From: Nocardia jinanensis
Lineage (GTDB): Bacteria; Actinomycetota; Actinomycetes; Mycobacteriales; Mycobacteriaceae
Assembly: GCF_014645735.1 (NCBI RefSeq)
Contig: NZ_BMMH01000010.1
Coordinates: 214,846-278,845, forward strand
Reading direction: 5' to 3'
Length of the DNA: 64,000 nucleotides
Numbering within the stretch: position 1 is the stretch's first letter; the number at the start of each line of letters is the position of its first letter. Under the pieces are notes generated by a model, which was not told the DNA's origin, made no database searches, and was given only the letters and a program-made list of their open reading frames with translations. The position numbers were made by a program, and so were the translations under genes. Shown here one piece after another: positions 17,023-25,795 of the stretch.

Positions 17023-18591
17023 ATGTCCACCGGTGCGCAGGCCCTCGACGAGCCGATCAGATCGCGTCGCAACCACTGGAACAACCAGATCGCCGCGCAC
17101 GCGGTGATGCGGCCGGACGAAGTGGCGCTGCGCTTCCGCGGCACCGACACCACCTGGCGCCGACTGCACGAACGGTCGCAGAAATTCGCCGATGCGCTCG
17201 CGCGCCGCGGCGTCGCCTTCGGCGACCGCGTGATCATCCTGGCTCTCAACTACCCCGAATACCTGGAGGCCGTGTTCGGGATCAATGCCCTGGGCGCGAT
17301 CGCGGTCCCGGTGAACTTCCGGCTCACCCCGCCCGAGCTGGCCTATATCGTCGGCGACAGCGGCGCCAAGGCCGTGGTCACCGATAGCGTGCTACAGCCG
17401 CTGGCCGCCGCGGTGCAGGCGCAGGCACCGGGCCTCGAGCACTGCTTCGTCATCGGTGGCAGCAGTGGTGAAGGGGCCGTCGGCTTCGAGGACGCGATCA
17501 CCGAGACCGGGGAAGCGCACACCCCGCTCGATATCGCCGAGGACACCCCCTGCCTGATCATGTACACCTCGGGCACCACCGGCAGCCCCAAGGGCGCCAT
17601 CCTGTCCTACGGCAATATGAACTCTCAGGCGCTCACCTGTATCCGGGCGTTGCAACTGGAACAGGAGTCGATCGGCTTCTGCACCTCGCCGCTGTTCCAT
17701 ATCGCCGGACTCGGCAGCCTGGCGCCGGCCTTCCTGCTCGGTGCGACAACGGTGCTGCATCCGCTGGGTGCCTTCAGTGCGACCGAATTCCTCGACGCGG
17801 TCGAGGCCGAACAGGCCACCTCCGCGTTCTGCGTACCCGCCCAGTGGCAGCTGATCTGTGACGAGCCGACCGTCAAACAACGCAAACTCGCGTTGCGTGC
17901 GCTGAGCTGGGGTGCCGCGCCCGCCTCGGACACCGTGCTGAAGGCGATGGCGCACGCGTTCCCCGATGCCTTCAATGTCGCGGTGTTCGGGCAGACCGAG
18001 ATGTCGCCGATCACCTGCGTGCTGGAGGGCAAGGACGCGATCCGCAAGCTCGGTTCGGTCGGCAAGGTCATCCCGACCATCCAGGCCCGCATCGTCGACG
18101 ACGAGATGAACGATGTGGCGCCCGGTGAGGTCGGCGAGATCGTCTACCGCGGCCCCACCATGATGGCGGGGTACTGGAACAAGCCGGAGGCCACCGCGGA
18201 CGCCTTCGCCGGCGGGTGGTTCCACTCCGGTGACCTGGTCCGGCAGGACGAAGAGGGTTTCATCTACGTCGTGGACCGCAAGAAGGACATGATCATCTCC
18301 GGCGGCGAGAACATCTACTGTGCCGAAGTGGAGAACGTCCTGTTCGCGCATCCACTGATCCGTGAGGCCGCCGTAATCGGTAAGGCGCACGAGAAGTGGG
18401 GCGAGGTTCCGGTCGCGGTCGTCGCGCTCAACGATCCGGAGGGGGAGCTCACCCTCGCGGACCTCGAACCGTTCCTCAACGAGAACCTGGCTCGCTACAA
18501 GCACCCGAAGGAGCTGGTGATCGTGGCGGAACTGCCCCGCAACGCCAGCGGCAAGGTCGTGAAAGTGGAACTGCGCAAGGTTGATTCGTAG
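17023..18591 (+). CDS. fadD5: long-chain fatty-acid--CoA ligase, FadD5-like
   Basis: The 522-aa adenylate-forming enzyme activates fatty or steroid-derived acids to CoA thioesters through an acyl-AMP. The AMP-binding P-loop is LIMYTSGTTGSPKGAIL (about residues 182-198). FGQTEMSPITC is the A5 motif, GGWFHSGDLVRQDEEGFIYVVDRKKDMIISGGENI contains A7-A8, and NASGKVVK carries the A10 lysine. Blocks such as ALSWGAAPA, GSVGKVIPT and DRKKDMIISGGENIYCAE closely resemble M. tuberculosis FadD5. ATG at 17023 has GAGGAG at 17008-17013; an in-frame ATG at 16957 is possible. Unlike mycobacteria, no mce genes adjoin it. Confidence 0.85.
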   Translation: MSTGAQALDEPIRSRRNHWNNQIAAHAVMRPDEVALRFRGTDTTWRRLHERSQKFADALARRGVAFGDRVIILALNYPEYLEAVFGINALGAIAVPVNFRLTPPELAYIVGDSGAKAVVTDSVLQPLAAAVQAQAPGLEHCFVIGGSSGEGAVGFEDAITETGEAHTPLDIAEDTPCLIMYTSGTTGSPKGAILSYGNMNSQALTCIRALQLEQESIGFCTSPLFHIAGLGSLAPAFLLGATTVLHPLGAFSATEFLDAVEAEQATSAFCVPAQWQLICDEPTVKQRKLALRALSWGAAPASDTVLKAMAHAFPDAFNVAVFGQTEMSPITCVLEGKDAIRKLGSVGKVIPTIQARIVDDEMNDVAPGEVGEIVYRGPTMMAGYWNKPEATADAFAGGWFHSGDLVRQDEEGFIYVVDRKKDMIISGGENIYCAEVENVLFAHPLIREAAVIGKAHEKWGEVPVAVVALNDPEGELTLADLEPFLNENLARYKHPKELVIVAELPRNASGKVVKVELRKVDS

Positions 18592-18613
18592 ATCACGTTT
18601 CACGTGAATCATT

Positions 18614-18652
18614 CGCCGGATCGCGCGGTCCCACGGGTCCGCCGATCCGGCG
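18614..18652. terminator. hairpin terminator after fadD5-like gene
   Basis: Perfect 10-bp stem CGCCGGATCG / CGATCCGGCG around a 19-nt loop, 22 bp downstream of the fadD5 stop. Confidence 0.55.
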
Positions 18653-18744
18653 TGCTTCTGCGCGGGTAGCTCCGGCGCGCCGGTGGCCAGGACTTTTCCC
18701 GGGCAGTTGTGCGCCTCGGGCGCGGATGGTCGAGTATCTACGCC

Positions 18745-19338
18745 ATGTCGGATCAACATGCTGCAGTCCTCGCCCTGCACTGGCAGGTGAACGTTATTCG
18801 GCCGGAAGGGTTCTTCGGCCCGATGCTGGCCGACCCGGTGGCCGCCAGCGGAGTGGTGCAACGGGCAGCGGATTTCCACAAACACGCGGCGGAGCTGGGC
18901 CTGCCGATCATCTGCACCCGGTTCACCGTCCCCGAAGGCGAGGGACGGCTGGTTCGGAACACCGGATTCATGCAGGCGGTCGGGGCGGCCCAGCACGAGT
19001 TCCGGCCGGAGGCCGCGGGCACCCAGCTGATCGACGAGATCGCCGGTCGGGCCGACCGGATCGTCGACAACCAGAAACTGTCGGGGCTGGCCGGTAACGA
19101 TCTACCGCGCTGGCTGGCCGAGAACGATATCGACACCCTGTTCCTGACCGGTGTCGCCACCAATCTCACAGTCGAGCAGACCGCGCGTCACGGCACCGAT
19201 CTCGGATTCACCGTCTACACGGTCGCCGATTGTGTGGCCGCCGCCGACCCCCAGGTACACACCGCGTCGCTGGCCAATATCGCGCTGGTCAGCGCCGGCC
19301 TCCGCACCACCGAAGACGCCTTCGACGATCTCGATTGA
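18745..19338 (+). CDS. isochorismatase-fold protein lacking the catalytic triad
   Basis: The 197-aa protein follows the isochorismatase/cysteine-hydrolase fold throughout (LPIICTRFTVPEGEG, LSGLAGNDLPRWLAENDIDTLFLTGVATN, HTASLANIALVSAGLRTTEDA). Aligned by eye to PncA/isochorismatase, the nucleophile position in TGVATNxCVE is threonine (TNLTVEQTA), the Asp of IDMQNDF is histidine (LALHWQVN), and the Lys of DKxxxSAF is asparagine (DNQKLSG). It is therefore probably not a hydrolase. ATG at 18745 is the simplest start, with GTG at 18709 as alternative; no good ribosome binding site is seen. Confidence 0.75.
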   Translation: MSDQHAAVLALHWQVNVIRPEGFFGPMLADPVAASGVVQRAADFHKHAAELGLPIICTRFTVPEGEGRLVRNTGFMQAVGAAQHEFRPEAAGTQLIDEIAGRADRIVDNQKLSGLAGNDLPRWLAENDIDTLFLTGVATNLTVEQTARHGTDLGFTVYTVADCVAAADPQVHTASLANIALVSAGLRTTEDAFDDLD

Positions 19339-19651
19339 CCTGCAGTGGCCGGGCCCCGCCCCGGTTCTGGAGCGACAGAGCGAAGGAGCGCAGCGACTGA
19401 GCGCGTGTGGCCGGTCGTCCATAGAACGGCGACCCTAGAGCACCGACAGTGTGTGAGCCTACCGAGGCTGATCAAGACGCACATCCGCACGAACCTTCCG
19501 TCTACTCCGGATGGTCCACCTCCGTGGGCGGGGCCCGCCCCGGTTCTGGAGCGACGTAGCGAAGGAGCGCAGCGACTGAGCGAAGGAGTGAAGAACCGGG
19601 GTTAACAGGGCCCCGCCCCGCCCCGCCGCAGGCGGGGCAAATAGACACAGC
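19339..19651. other. repeat-bearing intergenic region
   Basis: It contains a 53-bp partial repeat copy (19351-19403) and one complete 147-bp inverted-repeat copy (19507-19653), with a spacer of ordinary sequence between them. There is no gene. Confidence 0.6.
19351..19403 (+). repeat. partial copy of the 147-bp intergenic repeat
   Basis: It shares the core from GGGCCCCGCCCCGG through GCAGCGACTGAGCG with the complete copies at 19507 and 25114, in the same orientation as the 19507 copy, with one short difference (ACAGAG for ACGTAG). It lacks the second half. Confidence 0.75.
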
Positions 19652-19653
19652 TC
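19507..19653 (+). repeat. 147-bp inverted repeat, copy A
   Basis: The reverse complement of 25114-25260 matches this copy at all but about eight positions over the same 147-bp length. The core folds on itself (CCCCGGTTCT pairs with AGAACCGGGG) and ends in a GCCCCGCC/GGCGGGGC hairpin that could terminate transcription from both sides. It runs into the stop codon of the flippase-like gene. Confidence 0.85.
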
Positions 19654-22036
19654 AGATCATGTTCTTCTCGGCCATCCAGCGCATCACCTGCCAGCCGCAG
19701 AACACCGGAATCCAGCAGGTGAGCACCCGGTAGAGCAGGACCGACGGTACCGCCACCGCGGCGGGCAGGCCGAAGGCGGCCAGACCGCCGATCAGCGCGG
19801 CCTCCACCGCGCCGACGCCGCCCGGCGTCGGCGCGGCCGAGGCCAGGGTGCCGCCGATCATCGTCACGATGGTCACCGTCACGAAGGTCGTTCCGCCACC
19901 GAACGCCTGCACACTGGCGAACAGGGCGAGCGCCTGACCGAGGGTCAGCGCCGCGCAGCCGAGCACGATGATCACGCAGCGTTTCGGATCACGTGCCAGC
20001 AGCGCCAGTTCGCTCACCACCTCCTGCACCTGCGGGAGCACCGAATTGTTCAACCAGCGACGTAGCTTCGGTACGAACATGAACGTGCCGACGATGCCCA
20101 CTCCGACTCCGGCGATCAGATAGAGCACCGTCGGTGAGGGGACGAAATGCGAGAGGTCGGCGGAGGTCCCGGCCGCGACACTGAACAACACCAGTAGCGC
20201 GATATGTGTGCAGACCTGCACCGCCTGTTGCAGCGCCACGGCGGCGGTGGCACGCACCGCCCCGACGCCGCCCTTCTGCAGGAAGCGAACGCTCAGTGCC
20301 AGCCCTCCCACACGGGCGGGAGTGGTGGTCGCGGCGAAGGTGTTCGCGATCTGCATCAGGACCAGCGGCCAGTACTTCACCACGCTGGACGCGCATGCCC
20401 ACAGCGCGGCGGCCGTCCCGAGATAGGTCAGCGACGACAGGGCCAGCCCGGCCAGCGCCCACCACCAGTTGGCCTCCCTGAGCTGGGTGAAGAAGGTCGG
20501 AACCGCGCTGATGAAGGGGTAGGCCACATAGACCAGGCCGATCAGCAGAGCCAGTTGGATGATGCTCTTCCGGCTGAACCGGGTGATCTGCTCGGCCTCG
20601 ATCCGGTCCTCGCCGGTCTGGGTGCGGACCTCCTCGCGCGCGGCGCCCACCACCGATTTCCAGTTCGGGATGGATTTACGGATACCGCCCGGCATCGCGA
20701 ACTTGGTGAGCCGGCGCGACGCGGTGAGCACGGTCTGCTCGCCGAGTACGCCGATCGCCGAGCGCACCGCCGGTTCCGCGCCGAAGACCGCCGTCATCGA
20801 GACCAGCAACTGAGCGATATCGGATTGGAGCTGGGCGTCGGAGGCACACAGTTCCGCCGCGGTGAAACCGCCGAACAGCGCTCCGTCCGGCCCTACCCGG
20901 ATCTCGGCGGGTCGTAGCTCACCGTGCGCGATCCCGCGCTCCCGCAACACCGTCAGGGATCGCCATACCGAATCCAGTGCCTCGGTATCGCTGGGGTCCT
21001 GTTCGATCGAGCGTCCGGCCGGCAGCGTATGGGCGTACAACATCCAGCCGCGTGGCAGGCCCGATACCGTAACCGGCCGGTGCGCGGCCACACTCAGTTC
21101 GTCGAGCGCGATCGCCATCAGCGCGCGATGCTCCACCGCGCGATGCATGGAACCGTGCAGCGGGGCGGTTTCACTGGAACGAAAGGTCAGCCAGCGCCAC
21201 AACTGGCGTAGCGCGCTGAGTGAGCGTTGATTCTTGCCGTACAACTCGACCACCAGCGCCCGTTCGCGTTCCTCCACGGTCGCCGAGAGCATGAGTGCGC
21301 CGGGTCCGGCCGGCCGGACGACGGTGAATCGGGTGACGGTGTACCCGCGCCGGGCCAGCTGCCGCACTGCCGGGTCCAGCGGCACTTCCAGGGCCGGCGT
21401 CCCCACCAGCAGGACGATCACCGCGCCCACCAGCCAGCCGACCACCAGACCGAACATGGCCCGGGCCGGAACTACCGTGCTGACCACCAGGTGGATCGGC
21501 GCGAAGGCCAGCAGCAGCACCCACAGCCAGCGCCGGGGCCGCACCGGCAGCCATGGGCTGGAAACGGTGAGTACCGCGGCCAGCAGCGCGATCCAGCGGG
21601 GGTCGTCCAGGAACTGCTGTAGGAAGGTCTTGTCGTCCAGATTCTCCGGGACCTGCAAATGCCACTGCGGGGCAGATAACCCGCTCGGCGTGATGGACAG
21701 CAGCAGTACCGCGGTCAGCCCGGCGGTGGCATAGCCGGCGAGTAGCTTCCACTGCCGCCCGAAGGCCAGCTCCACCAGGATCGCGAACGGCAGGATGAGG
21801 ATGGCGATCCCGTAGAACAGGTAGACCAGGTTCGACTGGTCGGGATTGAGGAATCCGACGATATTGGAGACCGAACGTTCCAGTGCCAGCCATTCGGGCC
21901 GGGTGATCAGCGAACCGGCGATGACGACCGCGACACCGACCGCAGCGAAGACGACCCGCAGAATATCGCTGGTCCGCCGCGTGAGCGGTTGTAGGAGGCT
22001 GCCCGTGACCGGGATCTCCCGCCCATCGACTCGCAT
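19652..22036 (-). CDS. integral membrane protein: N-terminal membrane block, pseudokinase-like insert, C-terminal LPG-synthase-type flippase domain
   Basis: The protein has about 794 aa. Residues ~15-230 hold five to six membrane helices. Residues ~240-480 look like a degenerate protein kinase (RGIAHGELRPAEIRVGPDGALFGGF in place of HRDLKPxN...DFG). From ~510 come eight helices of the lysylphosphatidylglycerol synthase/UPF0104 flippase family, ending with the typical SAAPTPGGVGAVEAALIGGLAAFG. The family moves lipids or polyprenyl-linked substrates across the membrane. The start is uncertain: ATG at 22036 is used; the frame continues to 22129 without a good ribosome site. It is divergent from the SGNH gene. 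Confidence 0.78.
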   Translation of the reverse strand: MRVDGREIPVTGSLLQPLTRRTSDILRVVFAAVGVAVVIAGSLITRPEWLALERSVSNIVGFLNPDQSNLVYLFYGIAILILPFAILVELAFGRQWKLLAGYATAGLTAVLLLSITPSGLSAPQWHLQVPENLDDKTFLQQFLDDPRWIALLAAVLTVSSPWLPVRPRRWLWVLLLAFAPIHLVVSTVVPARAMFGLVVGWLVGAVIVLLVGTPALEVPLDPAVRQLARRGYTVTRFTVVRPAGPGALMLSATVEERERALVVELYGKNQRSLSALRQLWRWLTFRSSETAPLHGSMHRAVEHRALMAIALDELSVAAHRPVTVSGLPRGWMLYAHTLPAGRSIEQDPSDTEALDSVWRSLTVLRERGIAHGELRPAEIRVGPDGALFGGFTAAELCASDAQLQSDIAQLLVSMTAVFGAEPAVRSAIGVLGEQTVLTASRRLTKFAMPGGIRKSIPNWKSVVGAAREEVRTQTGEDRIEAEQITRFSRKSIIQLALLIGLVYVAYPFISAVPTFFTQLREANWWWALAGLALSSLTYLGTAAALWACASSVVKYWPLVLMQIANTFAATTTPARVGGLALSVRFLQKGGVGAVRATAAVALQQAVQVCTHIALLVLFSVAAGTSADLSHFVPSPTVLYLIAGVGVGIVGTFMFVPKLRRWLNNSVLPQVQEVVSELALLARDPKRCVIIVLGCAALTLGQALALFASVQAFGGGTTFVTVTIVTMIGGTLASAAPTPGGVGAVEAALIGGLAAFGLPAAVAVPSVLLYRVLTCWIPVFCGWQVMRWMAEKNMI

Positions 22037-22154
22037 GTCGTATCGGTACTTTCGGATCGAGTGGAAGCTGACGGGCCGGTCACGACCACCAGCAGGTGAG
22101 TATGCAGGAGCCCGAGCCGGACGATACACACCAACACGCTGTAAGAATCCAGGG

Positions 22155-22754
22155 GTGAGTGGTGATCAACGCATCTGTTTGGTAGGGGATTCCTTCGTCG
22201 CCGGAGTGGGCGACCCGCAGGCTCTGGGCTGGGCCGGGCGGTTGACCGCGCACGCACGGACCGCGGGGGCGGCACGGACCGTCTACAACCTCGGGGTGCG
22301 CGGGCACACCTCCGCCGATATCGCCGCGCGGTGGTCCGCGGAATGTCTGGTGCGGCTGCCGGCCGGGTCGGACGGGCGGGTGGTGTTCTCGTTCGGGGTC
22401 AACGACACCGTGCTGGTCGACGGCCGGTGCCTGGTCGAGGCGGAGAGTTCGACCGCGAATCTGTCCGTGCTGCTCAGCACCGCCCGGGCTCGGGGCTGGG
22501 AGGTGCTGATGGTGGGGCCGCCGCCGGTCGACGACGCCGGGCACAATCGGCGGATCGAGGAACTGGACCGGAGCTTCGAGCGGATATGCGCCGAATTCGA
22601 GGTCCCCTACGCCGCGTCCTTCCGTCTGCTGGCCGACGCCCCGGTCTGGGCGGAGCAGGTGCGGGCCGGGGACGGGGCGCATCCGGGATCGGATGGTTAT
22701 GCCGCTTTCGCCGCCCGGCTGCTGCCCGCGTGGCGGCAATGGCTGGGCTACTGA
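22155..22754 (+). CDS. SGNH/GDSL-family hydrolase
   Basis: The 199-aa cytosolic-type esterase/lipase fold has block I ICLVGDSFVAGVGD (Ser nucleophile, residue ~11), block III FSFGVNDT (Asn), and block V GDGAHPGSDGYAAFA with the Asp-His pair. It would cleave ester or acetyl groups; the substrate is unknown. GTG start at 22155, read divergently from the flippase-like gene. No signal peptide is visible. Confidence 0.85.
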   Translation: MSGDQRICLVGDSFVAGVGDPQALGWAGRLTAHARTAGAARTVYNLGVRGHTSADIAARWSAECLVRLPAGSDGRVVFSFGVNDTVLVDGRCLVEAESSTANLSVLLSTARARGWEVLMVGPPPVDDAGHNRRIEELDRSFERICAEFEVPYAASFRLLADAPVWAEQVRAGDGAHPGSDGYAAFAARLLPAWRQWLGY

Positions 22755-22850
22755 CCGTATCCCCGGATAAATAGGATAGAATTTCCGCAAATTAGGCATC
22801 CTCACCGGAAAATGTCCCAGACGGTGTGTTCGATATGGGCAGCCGGGCGT

Positions 22851-24224
22851 TCAGTTCGCCGGTACGCCCGGCACCGGATCGCGCCGCATCACCGCGAAAA
22901 CCTCCCCGAGTTCGGGCACCGACCGCTCCAGTTCGGCACCGAAATCGCATTCGCACTCCAGCTGGCTCAACGTGCCGACCATAGTGAGCGCGGCCCGCGC
23001 GAACGGAGTGCACTCCGGCGGCAGTGTCAGCTCCCGCATCACATTCGTCAGTCGCAGTGCCGTGGTGCGCAACACCTGTTTGCGCAACCACGGCGTGGTG
23101 ATGCGGAATCGCGGGTGCCGAACCGGCTCCGCGCACGCCGACAGCGCCGCGCCGAGAGCTTCCGCGTCGAGAGTCCGCCCGGGGAAAGCGAACCCGTGGG
23201 TACGCACCGCTGTCTCCAGGGTCGCCGGGTCGCCGTTGAAGATCGCATCGCACATCTCGACCACCAACCGGGTGAAACCCGGATGTGGCCACGGCGCGCA
23301 GGCACCGAAATCCATTACCCCGAGCCGGCCGTCCGCGAGCAGACGCAGATTACCGGGATGCGGGTCGCAGTACAGCAGACCGTGCTGCTCCCAGCCCGTC
23401 AACACAAAACGCATCATCGCCTCGCCGACCCGGTCCCGCTGCGCGCGACTCCCGGACTCGATGATCCGGGCGGCGGGAACACCGTCGAGCCATTCCGACA
23501 CCAGCACATCCCCGTGCTGTGCCAGCACGTCCGGCACCCGGAATTCGGTACTACCGGCATACATCCGGGCGAAGGCCCGCTGATTATCGGCCTCGGCCGC
23601 GTAATCCAGTTCCGCGCACACACTCTCGCAGAGTGCCTCGGTCACCGCTTTCACATCCGCGCCCGGCAGGAACACCGACGCCAGCGTGGAGATCCGCCGC
23701 AACTGCGCGAGGTCCGACTCCACCGCCGCCCGGGCACCCGGATACATGACCTTTACCGCGACCGGCCGGCCGTCGTGCCAGACCCCACGATGCACCTGGC
23801 CGATCGAAGCGGCGGCCGCCCGCCGATCGTCGAACTCCCGGAACAACTCTCGCCAGTCCGGACCCAGATGCCCGGCCAGTACCGAGTGCACGGTGGCAGG
23901 CAGCATCACCGGCGCCGAATCCTGTAACCGGGCCAATGCGGCCTGGTAGGGAGCGGCGATATCACGCGGCAGGGCCAGCTGATAGATCGCCAGCAGCTGG
24001 CCGAGCTTGGCGGCGCAGCCCTTCAACTCGCCCAGCACCTCGAACATATGCTCGGCGGTCCGGGCCTGGATATCCCGGTTCACCTCCGCCGCTGGACGAC
24101 CGAGCGCCCGGCGGCCCGCCCCCGCCGCCTGCCGACCCGCGAACGCGACCGGTAGTGCTACGAGCTTGGCGCTGCGCAGCGCCCGGCGCACCGGTGGCGC
24201 GCCAGGATCACGTCGACTGCTCAT
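22851..24224 (-). CDS. ABC1/UbiB-family atypical kinase
   Basis: The 457-aa protein kinase-like ATPase carries the family-specific KxGQ motif (CAAKLGQLLAIYQ, about residues 71-83), the alanine-rich loop AAAASIGQVHRG, the lysine strand PVAVKVMYPG, the catalytic loop LLYCDPHPGNLRLL and the metal site GVMDFGACAPW. Members support quinone biosynthesis or lipid homeostasis. ATG at 24224 has GAGG just upstream. The gene is divergent from the GntR regulator with only about 99 bp between them, so it is a plausible target of it. Confidence 0.88.
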   Translation of the reverse strand: MSSRRDPGAPPVRRALRSAKLVALPVAFAGRQAAGAGRRALGRPAAEVNRDIQARTAEHMFEVLGELKGCAAKLGQLLAIYQLALPRDIAAPYQAALARLQDSAPVMLPATVHSVLAGHLGPDWRELFREFDDRRAAAASIGQVHRGVWHDGRPVAVKVMYPGARAAVESDLAQLRRISTLASVFLPGADVKAVTEALCESVCAELDYAAEADNQRAFARMYAGSTEFRVPDVLAQHGDVLVSEWLDGVPAARIIESGSRAQRDRVGEAMMRFVLTGWEQHGLLYCDPHPGNLRLLADGRLGVMDFGACAPWPHPGFTRLVVEMCDAIFNGDPATLETAVRTHGFAFPGRTLDAEALGAALSACAEPVRHPRFRITTPWLRKQVLRTTALRLTNVMRELTLPPECTPFARAALTMVGTLSQLECECDFGAELERSVPELGEVFAVMRRDPVPGVPAN

Positions 24225-24261
24225 ACCTCATCCCCAGAAGCGATTCGCCTGTTCTCCTGTG

Positions 24262-24288
24262 CAGTCTGGCATATTTGCGCATAGACTG
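24262..24288. promoter_or_regulatory. candidate GntR operator and overlapping -10
   Basis: Inverted repeat CAGTCT - 15 nt - AGACTG centred between the divergent UbiB-like and GntR genes. TAGACT within the right arm (24282-24287) also fits a -10 element for gntR, so binding would give autorepression. Inferred from symmetry and position. Confidence 0.4.
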
Positions 24289-24323
24289 TCTGGGACGTAA
24301 CAGCTGCCCAGAAAGGTGCATCC

Positions 24324-25115
24324 ATGGGGTCCCGCACGGTGGTCGCCGATGTTGCCGACGAACTGGCACGGCGGGTCGCCGCAGGGGAATATCAGCCCGG
24401 TGAGCTGATGCCTTCGGTCCGGCAGGTCGCCGAAGAGTTCGAAATGAACCGGGCAACCGCCCAGCTCACGCTCGGCCGGCTGGAGTCCTACGGGTTCGTC
24501 GAAGCCAGGCGCGGTAAAGGATTCACCATCCGTGAAGTCCGCGCGGCGGGCGGTTTGGACGTCTACCGGCACCTGTTCCGGTTCTCCATCCCGATGCCCG
24601 AGGTCGCCATCGAGATGTTCCGCGATATCGTCGAGGTCGAACGCGGCATCGTCATGGACGCGCTGCTCTCCTATACCGGCCTCGCCCATGGTGTCGCCGC
24701 GGCGGCCGGGGTCGACCTCGCTGAACTCAAAACCGAGGTAGACGCCCTGGAAACGCTGGCGCGGCTGGATGTCCCCGACTACCGGCGCATCCTCGCCATC
24801 GAGATCGGCGTCGTCCGCAAACTGCTCGTAGCGCTCGAATCCAGTATGCAGCGCGCCATTCTGAACTCCATCGGCGAAATGGTGCTCGAGGTGCCCGAGG
24901 CCGTCGATGCGTACTTCGCGGGTGCCGCCGACCTGCACGTACTGGTATGGCGAGCCCTGATCGCGGTCTGGGAGTCCGAATCCGGGCCCACACCCGCCCA
25001 ACTGGCGCTGTTCGAGGATCTTTTCGGGATGTACCACAACAAGGTCGTCGCTCGGTTCGAGGAACTGCTCGATGCCGCCGGCGAAGCCGAAGAGGTTCAC
25101 GCCGCCACCGCTTGA
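24324..25115 (+). CDS. GntR-family transcriptional regulator (FadR/FCD-type)
   Basis: This 263-aa regulator has an N-terminal winged helix-turn-helix (ELARRVAAGEYQPGELMPSVRQVAEEFEMNRATAQLTLGRLESYGFVEARRGKGFTI, about residues 12-68). The rest is an all-helical ligand domain with VYRHLFRFS...FRDIVEVERGIVMDALL, like FadR/FCD regulators of acyl-CoA or organic-acid metabolism. ATG at 24324 follows GAAAGG. The stop codon lies at the edge of the inverted repeat B. Confidence 0.87.
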   Translation: MGSRTVVADVADELARRVAAGEYQPGELMPSVRQVAEEFEMNRATAQLTLGRLESYGFVEARRGKGFTIREVRAAGGLDVYRHLFRFSIPMPEVAIEMFRDIVEVERGIVMDALLSYTGLAHGVAAAAGVDLAELKTEVDALETLARLDVPDYRRILAIEIGVVRKLLVALESSMQRAILNSIGEMVLEVPEAVDAYFAGAADLHVLVWRALIAVWESESGPTPAQLALFEDLFGMYHNKVVARFEELLDAAGEAEEVHAATA

Positions 25116-25260
25116 GCTGTATCTATTTGCCCCGCCTTCGGCGGGGCGGGGCGGGGCCCTATTAACCCCGGTTCTTCACTCCTTCGCTCAGTCGCTGCGC
25201 TCCTTCGCTACGTCGCTCCAGAACCGGGGCGGGCCCCGCCTACGAAGGCAGACCATCCGG
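25114..25260 (-). repeat. 147-bp inverted repeat, copy B
   Basis: Reverse-complement partner of 19507-19653; the two enclose about 5.5 kb. Like copy A it starts at a stop codon and contains a GCCCCGCC-TTC-GGCGGGGC hairpin, so it can also terminate gntR. Confidence 0.85.
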
Positions 25261-25429
25261 ATCAGCAAATGCGGTTTGTCCGCATGCAGACCCGAGCCTC
25301 GCGTGCCGACGCAACTCCATGAGTCACTGTTCTACGAGACACCTCAAAGGGTCTAGGCCCGTCTCGCCCTTGACCGGAGGTGCTCAATGGCCGCATTCCG
25401 TGTTCGGCCGACCGCACGTCGCATGAGCC

Positions 25430-25575
25430 GAAGGCTCGAATCTCGAGACCTGAACGGCGAGACCGAGGGGGCCTCGATCCCGCGACGCCGCAGGCGGCGC
25501 CGAAACACAGCACCTTCGCGAGTGTGTCCACTTTCTTGCGTCGCGAGGGAGTCCGCATCGCACCTTCGCGAGTAG
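25430..25575 (+). repeat. dispersed repeat, copy 1 (partner at 63793-64000)
   Basis: It shares with the reverse complement of the window end a block TCTCGAG(A/G)CCTGAACGGC and, after a variable GC-rich spacer with a CCGCAGGCGG-type hairpin, AAACACAGCACCTTCGCG. TTCGCGAG recurs at 25527, 25566 and nearby. The shared reading frame would encode ESR(D/G)LNGET...NTAPSRV in both copies, which is either a tiny coding element or a by-product of the repeat. Confidence 0.65.
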
Positions 25576-25723
25576 GCCCAGCTGCTCGCTGTCGCGAGCG
25601 AGCTCGTATCCACTCAGCTCCGCAGGCCAGTTCCCGGGCCGGTTTCGCGTGCCGGTCCGCACTCGAGATCCCACTCTGGAGATGCCCGTGTGCACAGCTC
25701 GTGACATCGGCCCCGGGCAGAAC

Positions 25724-25756
25724 GAACGCCGCCGGGAAATTCTCCCGGCGGCGTTC
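25724..25756. terminator. strong hairpin terminator
   Basis: A 14-bp perfect stem (GAACGCCGCCGGGA with its complement) and a 5-nt loop AATTC, 40 bp beyond the stop of the minus-strand flavin oxidoreductase gene. Confidence 0.7.
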
Positions 25757-25795
25757 CGTCATTCCAGCTCCGCGAGGCTCGCCCCGCCGATGCGA

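Larger units (their letters stand above)
25116..25795. other. gene-free repeat region
   Basis: 680 bp between convergent genes. It holds inverted repeat B, a dispersed repeat shared with the right end of the window (25430-25575), and a strong terminator (25724-25756). Short open frames here, including one at 25387-25575, are not supported as ordinary genes. Confidence 0.55.

Noticed and set aside
25387..25575. A 62-codon gene in the dispersed repeat
   Set aside because: It is rich in Arg and follows the repeat; coding cannot be supported without translation data, so it is kept as repeat only.
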